Positions 9,117-18,621 are shown, counted from the stretch's first letter. The stretch is DNA of 64,000 bases from Desulfohalobium retbaense DSM 5692 (GCF_000024325.1 NC_013223.1:1550001-1614000); one strand, 5' to 3'. Notes: a model not told the origin generated them from the letters alone. Program-made: numbers and translations.

Positions 9117-9827
9117 ATGCTCTATTTTCCGGAAAAGCGGTATTGGCGCAAGGCGGCTGCCGTTCTTGTTTTGCTGGGCCTCGGGTTCGCCGCCTATCAC
9201 CTCTTGGCCCCGGAGTGGGTCTGGGACCCCCAGCGCATTGAACAGGTCTTCCAACGCCTGCGGGCCCGTCCTTTTGCCCCGGTCTGGGTTGGTGGATTCT
9301 TCATCCTCGGAACCTTTCTCTTCATACCTGTCACAGCGCTTATTGCCGCGGTAGCAACCCTTTTTTCGCCCTGGGGCAGCCTGGCGGTGTCGCTCGGCGC
9401 GAGCATGATCAGCTCTCTCATTCTGTATTGGGTGGGGCGCGTGCTCGGAAAAGGCCCTGTCACAGCGGTCAGCGGCCCTAGACTGTTTCGGTTGGGACAA
9501 CGATTGCGTCGGCGCGGGATGGTCGCCACCACCTTGATGCGCATGATGCCCATCGCCCATTTCACGGTCATCAATCTCATCTCCGGCGCCCTGGTCTTTC
9601 CCGTTCGGGGATTTCTCCTGGGCACGCTGGTGGGCATGCTGCCGACCATGGTGGCCGTTATTTTCGTGACCGACCGTTTTCGGAGCCTGATTTTAAACCC
9701 GGACTGGCCCCATTTTTTTCTCTTTCTTGGCGTGGCTGTAGTCCTTATCCTCCTTGTCGGGATCTGGCGGCGGCGGGTGTGGCGACGGACTTTTCCTCTG
9801 GAACCCAAACAGACAACGCGAGGTTGA
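9117..9827 (+). CDS. TVP38/TMEM64 (VTT-domain) membrane protein
   Basis: About 236 residues with five or six membrane segments. The VTT core is visible as VGGFFILGTFLFIPVTALIAAVATLFSPWGSLAVSLGASMISSLILYWVGRVLG, followed by LMRMMPIAHFTVINLISGALVFPVRGFLLGTLVGMLP. The G-x-x-x-G and R-x-x-P positions are typical of DedA/TVP38 relatives, some of which move lipids across the membrane. ATG 9117 is preferred because an AAGGGGAC ribosome-site-like stretch precedes it; an ATG at 9099 lacks one. The gene overlaps nothing and is followed one base later by the lipoprotein gene, so they are likely co-transcribed. Confidence 0.85.
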   Translation: MLYFPEKRYWRKAAAVLVLLGLGFAAYHLLAPEWVWDPQRIEQVFQRLRARPFAPVWVGGFFILGTFLFIPVTALIAAVATLFSPWGSLAVSLGASMISSLILYWVGRVLGKGPVTAVSGPRLFRLGQRLRRRGMVATTLMRMMPIAHFTVINLISGALVFPVRGFLLGTLVGMLPTMVAVIFVTDRFRSLILNPDWPHFFLFLGVAVVLILLVGIWRRRVWRRTFPLEPKQTTRG

Positions 9828-9828
9828 C

Positions 9829-10413
9829 ATGAAAACACAGATACACAGTATCCTGAAAAGCGGTGCCGCGCTGCTCTGCCTTTTTCTCGTTGCCGGGTGC
9901 GGCGGAGGACTTGTCGTTCCCCTGGACTACACCCCTGTGGCCAATCAGCAACGGTGCGAGGCGGATATCGGGGTCCAACCGCTTCTGGACACCCGGGCCC
10001 AGGAACAACTGGGGCAGACCCATCGTGGGGGCCGCTATTTTCCGCAAGGCAGCGTCAGCCAGTGGGCAAGCCAAGCCCTGTATAAAGAATTGGCAGAAAT
10101 GGGGTGTCAGCAGATCTCGTACCTGGAAAACGGCGCTGCTGCGCCGCCGACCTGGGTCATCTCCGGGGCTGTGACCCACCTTGCTATCAATCAGACCGGA
10201 GTCTTCCAATTCGCGGGCGGGCTCGGCCTGCGCCTGACGCTCAGCCATCAAGGGACAAAGGTTTTTGAAAAAGAGTACACCATCAACGAGAAACGGACCG
10301 CGCTCCCGGACAGCGACGTGCCGCCGGAGTTGGTCCAATCCATGCTTCAGGATGTTTTTCGTGAAGCAGTGCCAAACCTTGTTCGGATCATCGAACAACA
10401 CAGGAGGCCGTAA
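9829..10413 (+). CDS. Outer- or inner-membrane lipoprotein of unknown function
   Basis: 194 residues. Residues 1-24 form a lipoprotein signal ending in V-A-G-C24, followed by a Gly-rich linker. The mature part (IGVQPLLDTRAQEQLGQT, SQWASQALYKELAEMGCQQI, WVISGAVTHLAI, FEKEYTINEKR) resembles YajG-like lipoproteins: an N-terminal beta strand, a helix with WASQALYKEL, and a repeated beta pattern. The similarity is only suggestive. ATG 9829 begins one base after the preceding stop codon, and its own TAA overlaps the ATG of the aldo-keto reductase gene by one base, indicating a tight operon. Confidence 0.75.
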   Translation: MKTQIHSILKSGAALLCLFLVAGCGGGLVVPLDYTPVANQQRCEADIGVQPLLDTRAQEQLGQTHRGGRYFPQGSVSQWASQALYKELAEMGCQQISYLENGAAAPPTWVISGAVTHLAINQTGVFQFAGGLGLRLTLSHQGTKVFEKEYTINEKRTALPDSDVPPELVQSMLQDVFREAVPNLVRIIEQHRRP

Positions 10414-11402
10414 TGGAATACGTCACGCTCCCGAATTCAGATCTCACTGTGAGCCGGGTCGCTCTGGGCACCTGGGCCATCGGAGGATGGATGTGGGGCG
10501 GAACCGATGTCGAACAATCAATCCGGACCATTGAAGCCGCCCTGGACCAGGGCATCACCATGATCGACACCGCCCCGGTCTACGGTTTCGGACGCTCCGA
10601 AGAAATTGTCGGCGAGGCCCTGCGCCGTTCCGGACGGCGCCAGGAGGTCGCTCTGGCCACCAAAGTCGCCCTGGAATGGACCGAGGATGGCGCGGTGCGC
10701 CGCAATTCGACACCCCAGCGCATCCGCCAGGAAGTCGAGGATTCCCTGAAGCGGCTGCAAACCGACGTCATTGATCTCTACCAGATCCATTGGCCGGACA
10801 AGCTGGTTCCCTTCGAGGAAACCGCTGCAGTTATGCAACAGCTCAAAGACGAAGGCAAAATCCGCGCCGTCGGAGTCAGCAATTATAGTCCTGAACAGAT
10901 GGACGATTTCCGGCAAAAAGCGGAATTGACCAATTGCCAGCCGCCCTACAATCTCTTTGAACGCAAGATCGAGGACGATGTCCTGCCGTATTGTCAAGAA
11001 AATACAATCGCTCTGGTCACCTATGGCGCCCTCTGCCGGGGCCTTTTGAGCGGGCGCATGAGCGCGGACCGAACTTTCACCGGCGACGACCTGCGTAAAG
11101 TGGACCCCAAATTCCAATCCCCCCGTTTCAGCCAATATCTGCAAGCTGTTACGGCCCTGGACCAATGGGCCAAGGAAAAATACGACAAACGGATCCTGCA
11201 CCTGGCTGTGCGCTGGATCCTGGATCAGGGTGTCCATGTCGCCTTGTGGGGGGGCAGACGGCCGGAACAGATGGAACCGCTCCCGGAAATCTTCGGTTGG
11301 ACACTCAAAGAGCACGACAAAGAAGATATCGAGACCATTCTCCGCACTCACATCACTGATCCGGTGGGTCCGGAATTCATGGCCCCGCCGCACCGGCAAT
11401 AG
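10413..11402 (+). CDS. Aldo/keto reductase
   Basis: 329 residues, standard for the family. The TIM-barrel signatures are in order: ALGTWAIGGWMWGG, the catalytic Asp and Tyr in MIDTAPVYGFGRSEEIVGEAL, the catalytic Lys in LATKVALEW, the conserved His in YQIHWPD, IRAVGVSNYSPEQMD, ALVTYGALCRGLLSGRM and the C-terminal NADP-binding AVRWILDQGVHVALWGGRRPEQM. It reduces carbonyl compounds with NADPH; the natural substrate cannot be read from the sequence. Its start overlaps the lipoprotein stop (TAATG), implying translational coupling. It is the last gene before a strong terminator. Confidence 0.93.
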   Translation: MEYVTLPNSDLTVSRVALGTWAIGGWMWGGTDVEQSIRTIEAALDQGITMIDTAPVYGFGRSEEIVGEALRRSGRRQEVALATKVALEWTEDGAVRRNSTPQRIRQEVEDSLKRLQTDVIDLYQIHWPDKLVPFEETAAVMQQLKDEGKIRAVGVSNYSPEQMDDFRQKAELTNCQPPYNLFERKIEDDVLPYCQENTIALVTYGALCRGLLSGRMSADRTFTGDDLRKVDPKFQSPRFSQYLQAVTALDQWAKEKYDKRILHLAVRWILDQGVHVALWGGRRPEQMEPLPEIFGWTLKEHDKEDIETILRTHITDPVGPEFMAPPHRQ

Positions 11403-11426
11403 GGGAAATGTTTCCCTGCCAACGCG

Positions 11427-11463
11427 AAACGCCTCTGCTCCGTACCGCGGAGCAGAGGCGTTT
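11427..11463. terminator. Bidirectional intrinsic terminator
   Basis: A perfect 16-bp GC-rich stem (11427-11442 with 11448-11463) with a 5-nt loop, followed by T's on the plus strand and by T's on the minus strand. It separates the convergent aldo/keto reductase and flavoprotein genes. Confidence 0.9.
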
Positions 11464-11490
11464 TTGTATTCAGGCCACACGGACCGTTTC

Positions 11491-12837
11491 TCAACCCAGC
11501 ATATGGCGCAGGGTGTAGCCAAAGGAGGGATAGGCCCAGAGCATATCCTGAAGAGAGGCCACGGAAAGCCCTTTGCGCACGGCCAGGGCAAACACATTGG
11601 CGACCTCTTCGGCGCCGTCGCCAAGAAGATGGGCCCCAAGCACCCGTTGCCGGTCCCCACTGAAGACAATCTTGTAGCCGGCGTATTGTTGACCCAGACG
11701 CTGGTACTCGGACCAGTTTTCGCTGTGCCGGTGTTTGACAACACAGTCCGGATCGGTTTCCCGGGCCTCGCTTTCGAGCATTCCCACACGGGCCAGGGGC
11801 GGATACGTAAAGAGCGTAGCAGCAGTACCGCTATGGTCGGCTGTTTTGCTCGGGCCGTTCAAGATATTGTGAACCACGGTTTCAGCGTGCATGACCGCCA
11901 CCGGTGTCAGGGCTTGGCCGGGTTCTGCCACATCTCCTGCCGCATAGATGGCGGGGTTGGATACACTTTGCATGAATTCGTTGACCCGCACGCCGTGCTC
12001 GCTCCACTCAATCCCGGCATTCTCTAAATCCAGCCCATCAATCGAAGGGACCCGCCCGATGGCATTGACGACAGCGTCCGCGACAAAACGCTGTGTGCCC
12101 TCCGGCCCCGCAGTCAGGACCACCTCAGAGCCGTCCTCGCTCAGGGAGTGGACGGGCGTGTCTTTATATATCCGGATTCCCGCCTGCCGCGAGGCTTCTT
12201 CGACCCGAGCCACCAAGTCGGGGTCAAACGGGCGTAAAACCCGCTCACTGCGGTGGACAATGCTCACTTCGGCCCCAGCCAGGGCGGCAACATGGGCGAA
12301 TTCAAAACTGATAAAGCCGCCGCCTACAAAGACGAGCCGGGACGGCAGTGAGGAGAGGTGGAAAAAATCATCGCTGGTCAACGCCAAGTCGTTGCCGGGT
12401 ACCGGCAATTGCCGGGGCTGGGCCCCGGTGGCGATGACAATGTGTTCGGCCTCGAATTGCCGTCCTTCCACACTGAGTGTGTTCGCCCCGGTGAATACCG
12501 GTACTCCCTGGACAGTGGTTATCCCGGCTTTATGCAACGAATGTTGCACGGCCTTCGGGATCGGCTCGACAAAACTGCGCTGGAAGCGGTGCAGAGACGG
12601 CCATTCCAAACCGAAGTTTCCGGTGACTCCGTTGCCCTGCATGTTGGAGGCGCGGGCCACGGCATCTGCCGCGTCCACCAGGACCTTTTTGGGTTCGCAC
12701 CCCCGCAAGGGACAGGTGCCGCCAAAATCACCCTTGTCAATCGCGGCAACGGACAGACCGGCCGCTACGCACTCTTTGGCGACAACGCCCCCGGCCGGGC
12801 CCGTGCCGAGGACAATCACATCAAATCGCTCTGGCAT
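11491..12837 (-). CDS. FAD/NAD(P)-dependent pyridine nucleotide-disulfide oxidoreductase-like protein
   Basis: 448 residues with the class I layout of glutathione reductase and dihydrolipoamide dehydrogenase. The FAD fold is VIVLGTGPAGGVVA. The redox disulfide region reads GGTCPLRGCEPKKV, keeping the C-x4-C pair. The NAD fold is LVFVGGGFISFEFA, the second FAD motif is AIYAAGDVAE, and a dimerisation domain follows. The family's C-terminal His-Glu catalytic pair, normally in H-x-H-P-T-x-x-E, is absent: the region reads AYPSFGYTLRHML. It is therefore unlikely to be a genuine Lpd or Gor, and its substrate is unknown. ATG 12837 follows AGGGAGAAAT. It lies downstream of lysA on the same strand. Confidence 0.85.
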   Translation of the reverse strand: MPERFDVIVLGTGPAGGVVAKECVAAGLSVAAIDKGDFGGTCPLRGCEPKKVLVDAADAVARASNMQGNGVTGNFGLEWPSLHRFQRSFVEPIPKAVQHSLHKAGITTVQGVPVFTGANTLSVEGRQFEAEHIVIATGAQPRQLPVPGNDLALTSDDFFHLSSLPSRLVFVGGGFISFEFAHVAALAGAEVSIVHRSERVLRPFDPDLVARVEEASRQAGIRIYKDTPVHSLSEDGSEVVLTAGPEGTQRFVADAVVNAIGRVPSIDGLDLENAGIEWSEHGVRVNEFMQSVSNPAIYAAGDVAEPGQALTPVAVMHAETVVHNILNGPSKTADHSGTAATLFTYPPLARVGMLESEARETDPDCVVKHRHSENWSEYQRLGQQYAGYKIVFSGDRQRVLGAHLLGDGAEEVANVFALAVRKGLSVASLQDMLWAYPSFGYTLRHMLG

Positions 12838-12940
12838 ACCGATTTCTCCCTGTTGGTCGTTTACACGCCCCGGGCTACAGCGAGCGCCCCGATTCCGGCC
12901 GGAACGGCGAAAAAACCATCCCAACCATCCTCCGGCGGAA

Positions 12941-14197
12941 TCATTTTCCCGTCAAGGCGTCCGTTTCCAAAGCGATCAAGTCTTCATAGGTTTCGCGGCG
13001 GCGAACGATCCGGGCCTGATCGCCATCGACCAGGATCTCGGCCGCCCGGGGGCGCGAATTGTATTGTGAGGCCATGGTGAAGCCATACGCGCCCGCGGAA
13101 AATGCGGCGATACACTCACCGGGGGCCAGCTCCGGAAGTGTCCGGTCCTGAGCCAGAAAATCCCCTGTTTCACAAATAGGACCAACAATGTCCATCGGCA
13201 ATTCCTGACGCTTCTGGGGAGTGACTTCGGCCAGACGGTGGTAGGCACCGTAGAGAGAAGGGCGGACCAGATCGTTCATGGCCGCGTCAACAACGGTAAA
13301 ATGTTTGGCCTCCGAAGTCTTGGTGTACAAGACCTTGCTGACCATGATGCCGGCATTGCCAGCAATGACCCGACCAGGCTCGAGAATAAGGGTCACATCC
13401 AGGTCCTTCAGAGATTCGGCCAAGGCCTCGCCAAGTTGCTGAGGGTGTGGTGGCGTCTCTTCGTCGTAGGTGATGCCCAGGCCGCCGCCCAGATCCAGGT
13501 AGCGAATGGCCAGCCCCATGTCCTGCAGCTTGGCATAAAAACGCTTCAGCCGCTCCAGGGCCTCCAGAAACGGCTCGATGCTCGTCAGCTGCGAGCCGAT
13601 ATGACAATCCATACCGATGGGGTCCACGCCAGGCAGATCCCGGGCCAAGCGATAAGCCTCTTCGGATTGCTCGAGGTTGAGGCCGAATTTGTTCTTCTTA
13701 AGACCGGTGGAAATGTAGGGATGGGTTTGGGGGTCCACATCCGGGTTGATGCGCAGACTGATCCGGGCCACCAGCCCCTTCTCCTGGGCCACCTCGTTGA
13801 TGAGTTCCAATTCCGGGACAGATTCGCAATTGAACATCAAAATATCGGCTTCCAGGGCCTGTTCGATTTCATGGCGCTGTTTGCCGACCCCGGAATAGAC
13901 GATTTTCTCCGGGGCGATCCCGGCCTTCAATGCCCGGTACAATTCTCCGCCAGAGACGATATCCACCCCGGCGCCCATGTCGCCCAGCAGGCGCAGGACA
14001 CTGAGGTTGGAATTGGCCTTGGCTGAGAAGCAGGTCAAATGGTCCAACCCCTCGAAGGCGGAATCAAAGGCGTGGTAATGGCGGCGCAAAGTGGCCGTAG
14101 AGTAGATATACAAGGGGGTGCCGTAGGTGGCGGCCAACTCGGCCACATCGAACTCTTCAGCCTGCAAGCGGCCGTCTTTGTATACAAAATGGTGCAT
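12941..14197 (-). CDS. lysA: Diaminopimelate decarboxylase
   Basis: 418 residues. It removes CO2 from meso-diaminopimelate to give lysine, using PLP. The PLP lysine lies in LTCFSAKANSN, the phosphate-binding glycine stretch is LDLGGGLGITY, and HIGSQ, EPGRVIAG, the active-site cysteine in GPICETGDFLA and the terminal FSAGAYGFTMASQYNSRPRAAEIL are all present. ATG 14197 follows AAGGAGG. The gene follows the lipoprotein gene 75 bp downstream of its stop and belongs to the mutS-lipoprotein-lysA run. It acts downstream of the dapL aminotransferase encoded at 28 kb. Confidence 0.96.
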   Translation of the reverse strand: MHHFVYKDGRLQAEEFDVAELAATYGTPLYIYSTATLRRHYHAFDSAFEGLDHLTCFSAKANSNLSVLRLLGDMGAGVDIVSGGELYRALKAGIAPEKIVYSGVGKQRHEIEQALEADILMFNCESVPELELINEVAQEKGLVARISLRINPDVDPQTHPYISTGLKKNKFGLNLEQSEEAYRLARDLPGVDPIGMDCHIGSQLTSIEPFLEALERLKRFYAKLQDMGLAIRYLDLGGGLGITYDEETPPHPQQLGEALAESLKDLDVTLILEPGRVIAGNAGIMVSKVLYTKTSEAKHFTVVDAAMNDLVRPSLYGAYHRLAEVTPQKRQELPMDIVGPICETGDFLAQDRTLPELAPGECIAAFSAGAYGFTMASQYNSRPRAAEILVDGDQARIVRRRETYEDLIALETDALTGK

Positions 14198-14271
14198 GCT
14201 GCCTCCTTCAGAGGATTGGGATTGCGTGATCCGTCAAAGATTTCGGGTCAAACCGGGCAAAAACTCCCGGC

Positions 14272-14730
14272 TCAAGGCGCGATGGTCGTCGTCTGGACCA
14301 CGGACACCGCAGCCGGCAGACGGGAATAGATATTGGTTCCCCGCAAACGCCAGCGATAGGTCCGCTGGGGGCTGAGATCGCAAATGGTCAGCGTCAGGCG
14401 GTCGCCTTGCAGTTGGAGTTGGGGAGACTCCAGGGCCACGGTCCGGCTGACCTGCGGCTGGAATGGACAACTCAGGCAGGCACCGTCCTGAGGATTGTCC
14501 TCGAGTTCGACGCTCACCGCTGCCAGATTGGCGCTTTGCCCCTGCAACACAGCCGTGATCCGCAGACACCCCTTGTCAGCGGTCCCATTGACCTGATCCC
14601 AGGAAAAAGTGTCCTGGGCAGCCTGGGGCGTGGGCCAGACCTTGCGGCCACACCCTGTGAGCAGGAAGACGCTGACGCTTATGACGAGGAGGTACCAGGC
14701 GTATCCTGAGAATCGTGCGGAGGTGTCCAT
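14272..14730 (-). CDS. Small lipoprotein of unknown function, coupled to mutS
   Basis: 152 residues. A hydrophobic signal ends in the lipobox L-T-G-C27, predicting lipidation. The mature part is a single beta-rich domain with four cysteines (KGCLRITA, GACLSCPF, TICDLS) and a motif SPQRTYRWRLRGTNIYSR resembling a fibronectin-like or immunoglobulin-like strand pattern. The family role is unknown. The first 52 bases overlap the end of mutS, so translation is probably coupled. An ATG 12 bases upstream is an alternative start. The position between mutS and lysA recurs in Desulfovibrio-type genomes, as far as I recall. Confidence 0.75.
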   Translation of the reverse strand: MDTSARFSGYAWYLLVISVSVFLLTGCGRKVWPTPQAAQDTFSWDQVNGTADKGCLRITAVLQGQSANLAAVSVELEDNPQDGACLSCPFQPQVSRTVALESPQLQLQGDRLTLTICDLSPQRTYRWRLRGTNIYSRLPAAVSVVQTTTIAP

Positions 14731-17369
14731 TCGTGCTTCCATCGAGATAAGAGGTTCAGGGCATCAAGCGGGGTCATCCCGTTGAGATCCAATTCCTGCA
14801 AAGCTTCTTCCAGGGGATGCGGCCCCTGGTCCTGCGGCGCGGTCGGCTCCGGCTGGGGCTTTTCTGGGGGGTCGAAAAGGCCTGGGAGCAGGGATTGCTG
14901 CCGGTGGCTGCCTTTCTCGGGGGTATGGCGCAGTCCCCGGCTTTTTTCCTCGAGTTGCGCAAGGATAGCCTTGGCTCGCTTGACGACGCCCTGGGGTACA
15001 CCGGCCAATTGCGAGACCTCGATGCCGTAACTGCGATCCGCCGGGCCAGGCACAAGCCGGCGGAGAAAAACGATATCCCCTCGCCATTCCTTGACCGCGA
15101 TATTGTAATTGCGCACCCCGGGAAGCTGTCCCTCCAGGTCGGTCAACTCATGGTAGTGGGTGGCAAAGAGGGTGCGCACGCCGCCATGACCACGCTGGAC
15201 GAGATCCTCAACGACCGCCCAGGCCAAAGCCAATCCGTCGAAGGTGCTTGTGCCGCGTCCGATCTCATCAAGGATGACCAGACTGTTTCGGCTGGCTTGG
15301 CGCAAAATGCGGGCCGTTTCCGTCATCTCGACCATGAAGGTCGATTGTCCTTGAGCGAGATTGTCCGAGGCCCCGACACGGGTAAAAATGCGGTCGCACA
15401 GCCCGATCCAGCCCTCCCGAGCCGGAACGAAGGAGCCGATCTGGGCCAGGATGCAGATAATGGCCGTTTGGCGCAGGACCGTCGATTTCCCGGCCATATT
15501 CGGTCCAGTGATGAGCAAAACGCGGTCATCTCCCTCGATGCGAACGTCGTTGGGAATATAATCGGTTCGCCCCTGCGTGGCTTCAACTGCGGGATGGCGA
15601 CCGCCGATGATGCGCAGATCAAGCCCTGAATGCAGCTCAGGCTGGCTCCACTCCCATTGCCGGGCGGCGTGGGCCAATCCCTGCCAATAATCGAGGCGGG
15701 CCAGGATACCGGCTACAGCCATAACCCGTTCCCGGTGCGCGGCAACCTGCTCACGCAAGTTCTGGAAAAGATTATATTCCAGGCCCTTGCGCTTCTCTGC
15801 GGCACTGAAAACCTTATCCTCGATCGTTTTGAGTTCTTCGGTGATGTACCGCTCGGCGTTGACCAGGGTCTGTCGCCGGATGAAGTGGTCGGGTACCGGC
15901 CCCTTATGGGCTTTGCTCAATTCGAAATAATACCCGAAAACGCGATTGTAGCCCAACTTCAGCTTGGGCAATGAGGAAGCCTGCTGCTCTTTGTGCAACA
16001 ATTCCTGCAGTCGTCCTTCCCCATCCTCACTCAAATCGAGCAATTCGTCGAGTTCCGGATCAAAACCGTGCCGAAACAGTCCGCCCTCGGTGATCACCAG
16101 AGGGGGAGCGTCCACGAGACTCCTCTCCAGCAGTTCCCGGACATCATCGAGGTTGTCCCAGGCCCGCTTTTCCTGACCAAGCAGCTCAGGCCACTGGCGG
16201 TCTTCTTCAAGCAGGGACTGCAGGGCGGGCAACGCTTTCAGGCTATTGCGCAGGGCAATGAAATCCTTGGGAGTACACCGGCCGAGAAAAATACGGGTCG
16301 TCAACCGTTCCAGATCATAAACGGCGTCAAGACGCTCGCGCAGACTCTGGCGCAATCCGTCGTCGTCCACCAACAGGGCGACAACACCCTGGTGAGCGGT
16401 GATGGTTCGCAGGTCACGCCACGGCTGGCGCAGCCGCTGCTGAAGAAGTCGCCCGCCCATCGGGGTCAGGGTCCGGTCCAGGGCGTGCCACAGCGTCCCT
16501 GGTCCCTTGCCGCCGTCAAGACGCTGAAAGAGTTCGAGATTGCGCTCAGTGACCTCGTCAAGTTGGAGAAATCGGTTGGGCTGGATTGGTTGGAACTGGC
16601 CGAGATGGGAAAGGTCTTCGCAGCGCTGCGTTGTGTGCAAATAGGCCAGCAGCGCACCGCACGCCTGGACCAGGGCGGGTTTATCCTCCAGATCCAAGGG
16701 AGTCAGGCTGGCCACATCTTGAGCCTGCAGGAGACGTTCACGGGCCCGGCCCGGCTCAAAATACCCGTTATACGGACAGAATTGGATCTTGTCGCGCAGC
16801 ACCTGGGCCTGCTCCGGGAGTTCCGTGCCCTCCGGCATCAGGACCTCCTGCGGCTGGATCTTGATCAGCCATTGCCACAATTGGACCTGGTGCTTGGACT
16901 GCACCCCCGTCCATTGTCCGGTGGAAAAATCGATCCACGCCGCAGCGCCGGTCTTGCTGCCTCCATGCCAGCACACGGCCGCCAGATAATTACTGGTCTT
17001 GGCCGACAGGGTCGAATCCTCAACCACTGTACCAGGGGTCAAAACACGGGTCACCTCGCGCTTAACCAGCCCTTTGGCCTGGCGGGGGTCCTCCACCTGG
17101 TCACAGATGGCCACCTTGTACCCTTGCTCCAGAAGCTGCCGGAGATATTCCTCCGTGGCGTGGTGGGGCACGCCGGCCATAGGGACCTTGGTTTCCGCAT
17201 TCGGATTTCTGGAGGTCAGGGTGATCTGCAGGACCCGGGCCGCAGTCTCGGCGTCTTCAAAAAAGAGTTCGTAAAAATCCCCCATTCGAAAAAACAAGAG
17301 CGCATCAGGATAGTCTTCCTTGATGCGCAAATACTGTTCGAGCATAGGGGTCAGCTTGGTCTTACTCAC
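14679..17369 (-). CDS. mutS: DNA mismatch repair protein MutS
   Basis: 896 residues, full length for MutS1. The mismatch-reading Phe-x-Glu motif is in FFRMGDFYELF. The later domains carry the clamp and lever regions, and the ATPase has Walker A GPNMAGKST, Walker B LVILDEIGRGTSTFDG and the helix-turn-helix end AGVPQGVVKRAKAIL. It binds mismatched DNA and recruits MutL; no mutL is in this window. The start is GTG 17369 (V read as M), followed by SKTKLTPMLEQYLRIKEDYPD. The C-terminal tail after the ATPase (residues about 810-896) is proline- and glutamate-rich and overlaps the lipoprotein gene. Confidence 0.97.
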   Translation of the reverse strand: MSKTKLTPMLEQYLRIKEDYPDALLFFRMGDFYELFFEDAETAARVLQITLTSRNPNAETKVPMAGVPHHATEEYLRQLLEQGYKVAICDQVEDPRQAKGLVKREVTRVLTPGTVVEDSTLSAKTSNYLAAVCWHGGSKTGAAAWIDFSTGQWTGVQSKHQVQLWQWLIKIQPQEVLMPEGTELPEQAQVLRDKIQFCPYNGYFEPGRARERLLQAQDVASLTPLDLEDKPALVQACGALLAYLHTTQRCEDLSHLGQFQPIQPNRFLQLDEVTERNLELFQRLDGGKGPGTLWHALDRTLTPMGGRLLQQRLRQPWRDLRTITAHQGVVALLVDDDGLRQSLRERLDAVYDLERLTTRIFLGRCTPKDFIALRNSLKALPALQSLLEEDRQWPELLGQEKRAWDNLDDVRELLERSLVDAPPLVITEGGLFRHGFDPELDELLDLSEDGEGRLQELLHKEQQASSLPKLKLGYNRVFGYYFELSKAHKGPVPDHFIRRQTLVNAERYITEELKTIEDKVFSAAEKRKGLEYNLFQNLREQVAAHRERVMAVAGILARLDYWQGLAHAARQWEWSQPELHSGLDLRIIGGRHPAVEATQGRTDYIPNDVRIEGDDRVLLITGPNMAGKSTVLRQTAIICILAQIGSFVPAREGWIGLCDRIFTRVGASDNLAQGQSTFMVEMTETARILRQASRNSLVILDEIGRGTSTFDGLALAWAVVEDLVQRGHGGVRTLFATHYHELTDLEGQLPGVRNYNIAVKEWRGDIVFLRRLVPGPADRSYGIEVSQLAGVPQGVVKRAKAILAQLEEKSRGLRHTPEKGSHRQQSLLPGLFDPPEKPQPEPTAPQDQGPHPLEEALQELDLNGMTPLDALNLLSRWKHEWTPPHDSQDTPGTSSS

Positions 17370-17492
17370 GGACCTGTGCCACTCCCGTTATATTTGTATA
17401 CTGGATGCCCGAGGTCTCGGGACAAAAACGGTTCCAACTGGACATACACTGCCCATCGGTAGGATGTCTGCATCGGCGGTGTCAAATACAGG

Positions 17493-18602
17493 CTACTCGT
17501 TCAATGTCGTTCGGAAGGTGATCGAATGCCAGCTCTGACACCGGGGGCAGACAAAAAAATGGCTTTCGCGCTTCAATCCACATTGGCCACAGACGAACCG
17601 TTTCACATGCCAAGCCCGCTCAAGAAGATAGCGCAGCTGGGTCTCAAAATCAGCGGTCAGGTCCTGGTCGGTGCGAGACAAGGCGAGCAATTCCAGACGG
17701 GCAGGCCAGAATTGGGGCTCCAAAAGCAAACTCTTTTCGTACCAGGTCCGGGCGGTGGCGACGTCGCCTGTTCCCTGAGCCAAGCGCCCGCCGTAATAAT
17801 ACAGGAGCAGATCCGGTTGGGCCTGATCTTCAAGCACTGGCAGAATATGGTCCGCCATTTCTTGCGGAAAAAGGGGAGGGAGATCCGTATCGGGGTGGGC
17901 GTGGCGCAGCAACCCCTCCAAAAGAACAAAGCCGAGGCCGGATTCGATATAGTCCAGGGCCTGGCGGCAGATGTCACCGAGTTCCTTCCAGTAGCCGTGG
18001 TCATAGGCGTGGATGGCTTTTTCCAGCCAGGCCTCCACAGAGGCGGGGTAGACTCGCAGGGCTTTGTTAAGCCATTTGCGCGACGCCGACCGTTCGCCCT
18101 TGCGCCAAGCCTCCTGGGCCAAAAGGGTCTGAAAATGAGCTTCCTGAAGCGGTTTTTCCAAAAGGGAATAATACCGCGCGGCCTGTTCATAATGGCCGCT
18201 CTCAGCTACAAGTCGGGCCATTTCGGTCAAGATGGCCGGATCGTCGCCGACAATTTTCCTGGCCTGGGCCAGAGCATTCTGGGCGCGGTCATAAAATCCG
18301 CCCCGTTTGTAATCCAGGCCGAGTTCGTAGAGGGCACGGCTTTTGAGTTGGGGAGCCAGGCGGGGACGGGCGATCAGGGTGTTGCGAATGTGGATCGCCC
18401 GTTCAATTTCGCCCTGGGAGCGGAAGAGATTCCCCAAGGCCAAATAGATCTCAACGGCATCAGGATTGTTCCTGACCGCGCCACTGAGTTCGGCTATGGC
18501 GGCCAGCGTATCTTGCGAGGAGAGGGAAGCCCCTTCCTTCGGTGACGCCAGCTTGGAGACAGCGTGTTTCCGAGAGGAAAACCAGTTACGTATCCAACCC
18601 AC
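17493..18602 (-). CDS. lapB: LapB-like tetratricopeptide protein with C-terminal rubredoxin-like metal site
   Basis: 369 residues. A short hydrophobic/basic N-terminus is followed by about eight TPR-like helical pairs (AVEIYLALGNLFRSQGEIERAI, LYELGLDYKRGGFYDRAQNALAQA, and so on). The protein ends in a zinc or iron ribbon with two C-x2-C pairs (FVCGQCG and FVCPRCQ). This is the YciM/LapB layout, which in E. coli controls LPS synthesis through FtsH and LpxC. The start is GTG 18602 behind AAAGGGG. It follows lapA on the same strand, as in enterobacteria, which supports the assignment. No membrane anchor as clear as in E. coli was seen. Confidence 0.85.
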   Translation of the reverse strand: MGWIRNWFSSRKHAVSKLASPKEGASLSSQDTLAAIAELSGAVRNNPDAVEIYLALGNLFRSQGEIERAIHIRNTLIARPRLAPQLKSRALYELGLDYKRGGFYDRAQNALAQARKIVGDDPAILTEMARLVAESGHYEQAARYYSLLEKPLQEAHFQTLLAQEAWRKGERSASRKWLNKALRVYPASVEAWLEKAIHAYDHGYWKELGDICRQALDYIESGLGFVLLEGLLRHAHPDTDLPPLFPQEMADHILPVLEDQAQPDLLLYYYGGRLAQGTGDVATARTWYEKSLLLEPQFWPARLELLALSRTDQDLTADFETQLRYLLERAWHVKRFVCGQCGLKRESHFFVCPRCQSWHSITFRTTLNE

Positions 18603-18621
18603 AGGACAGCCCCTTTACGGT

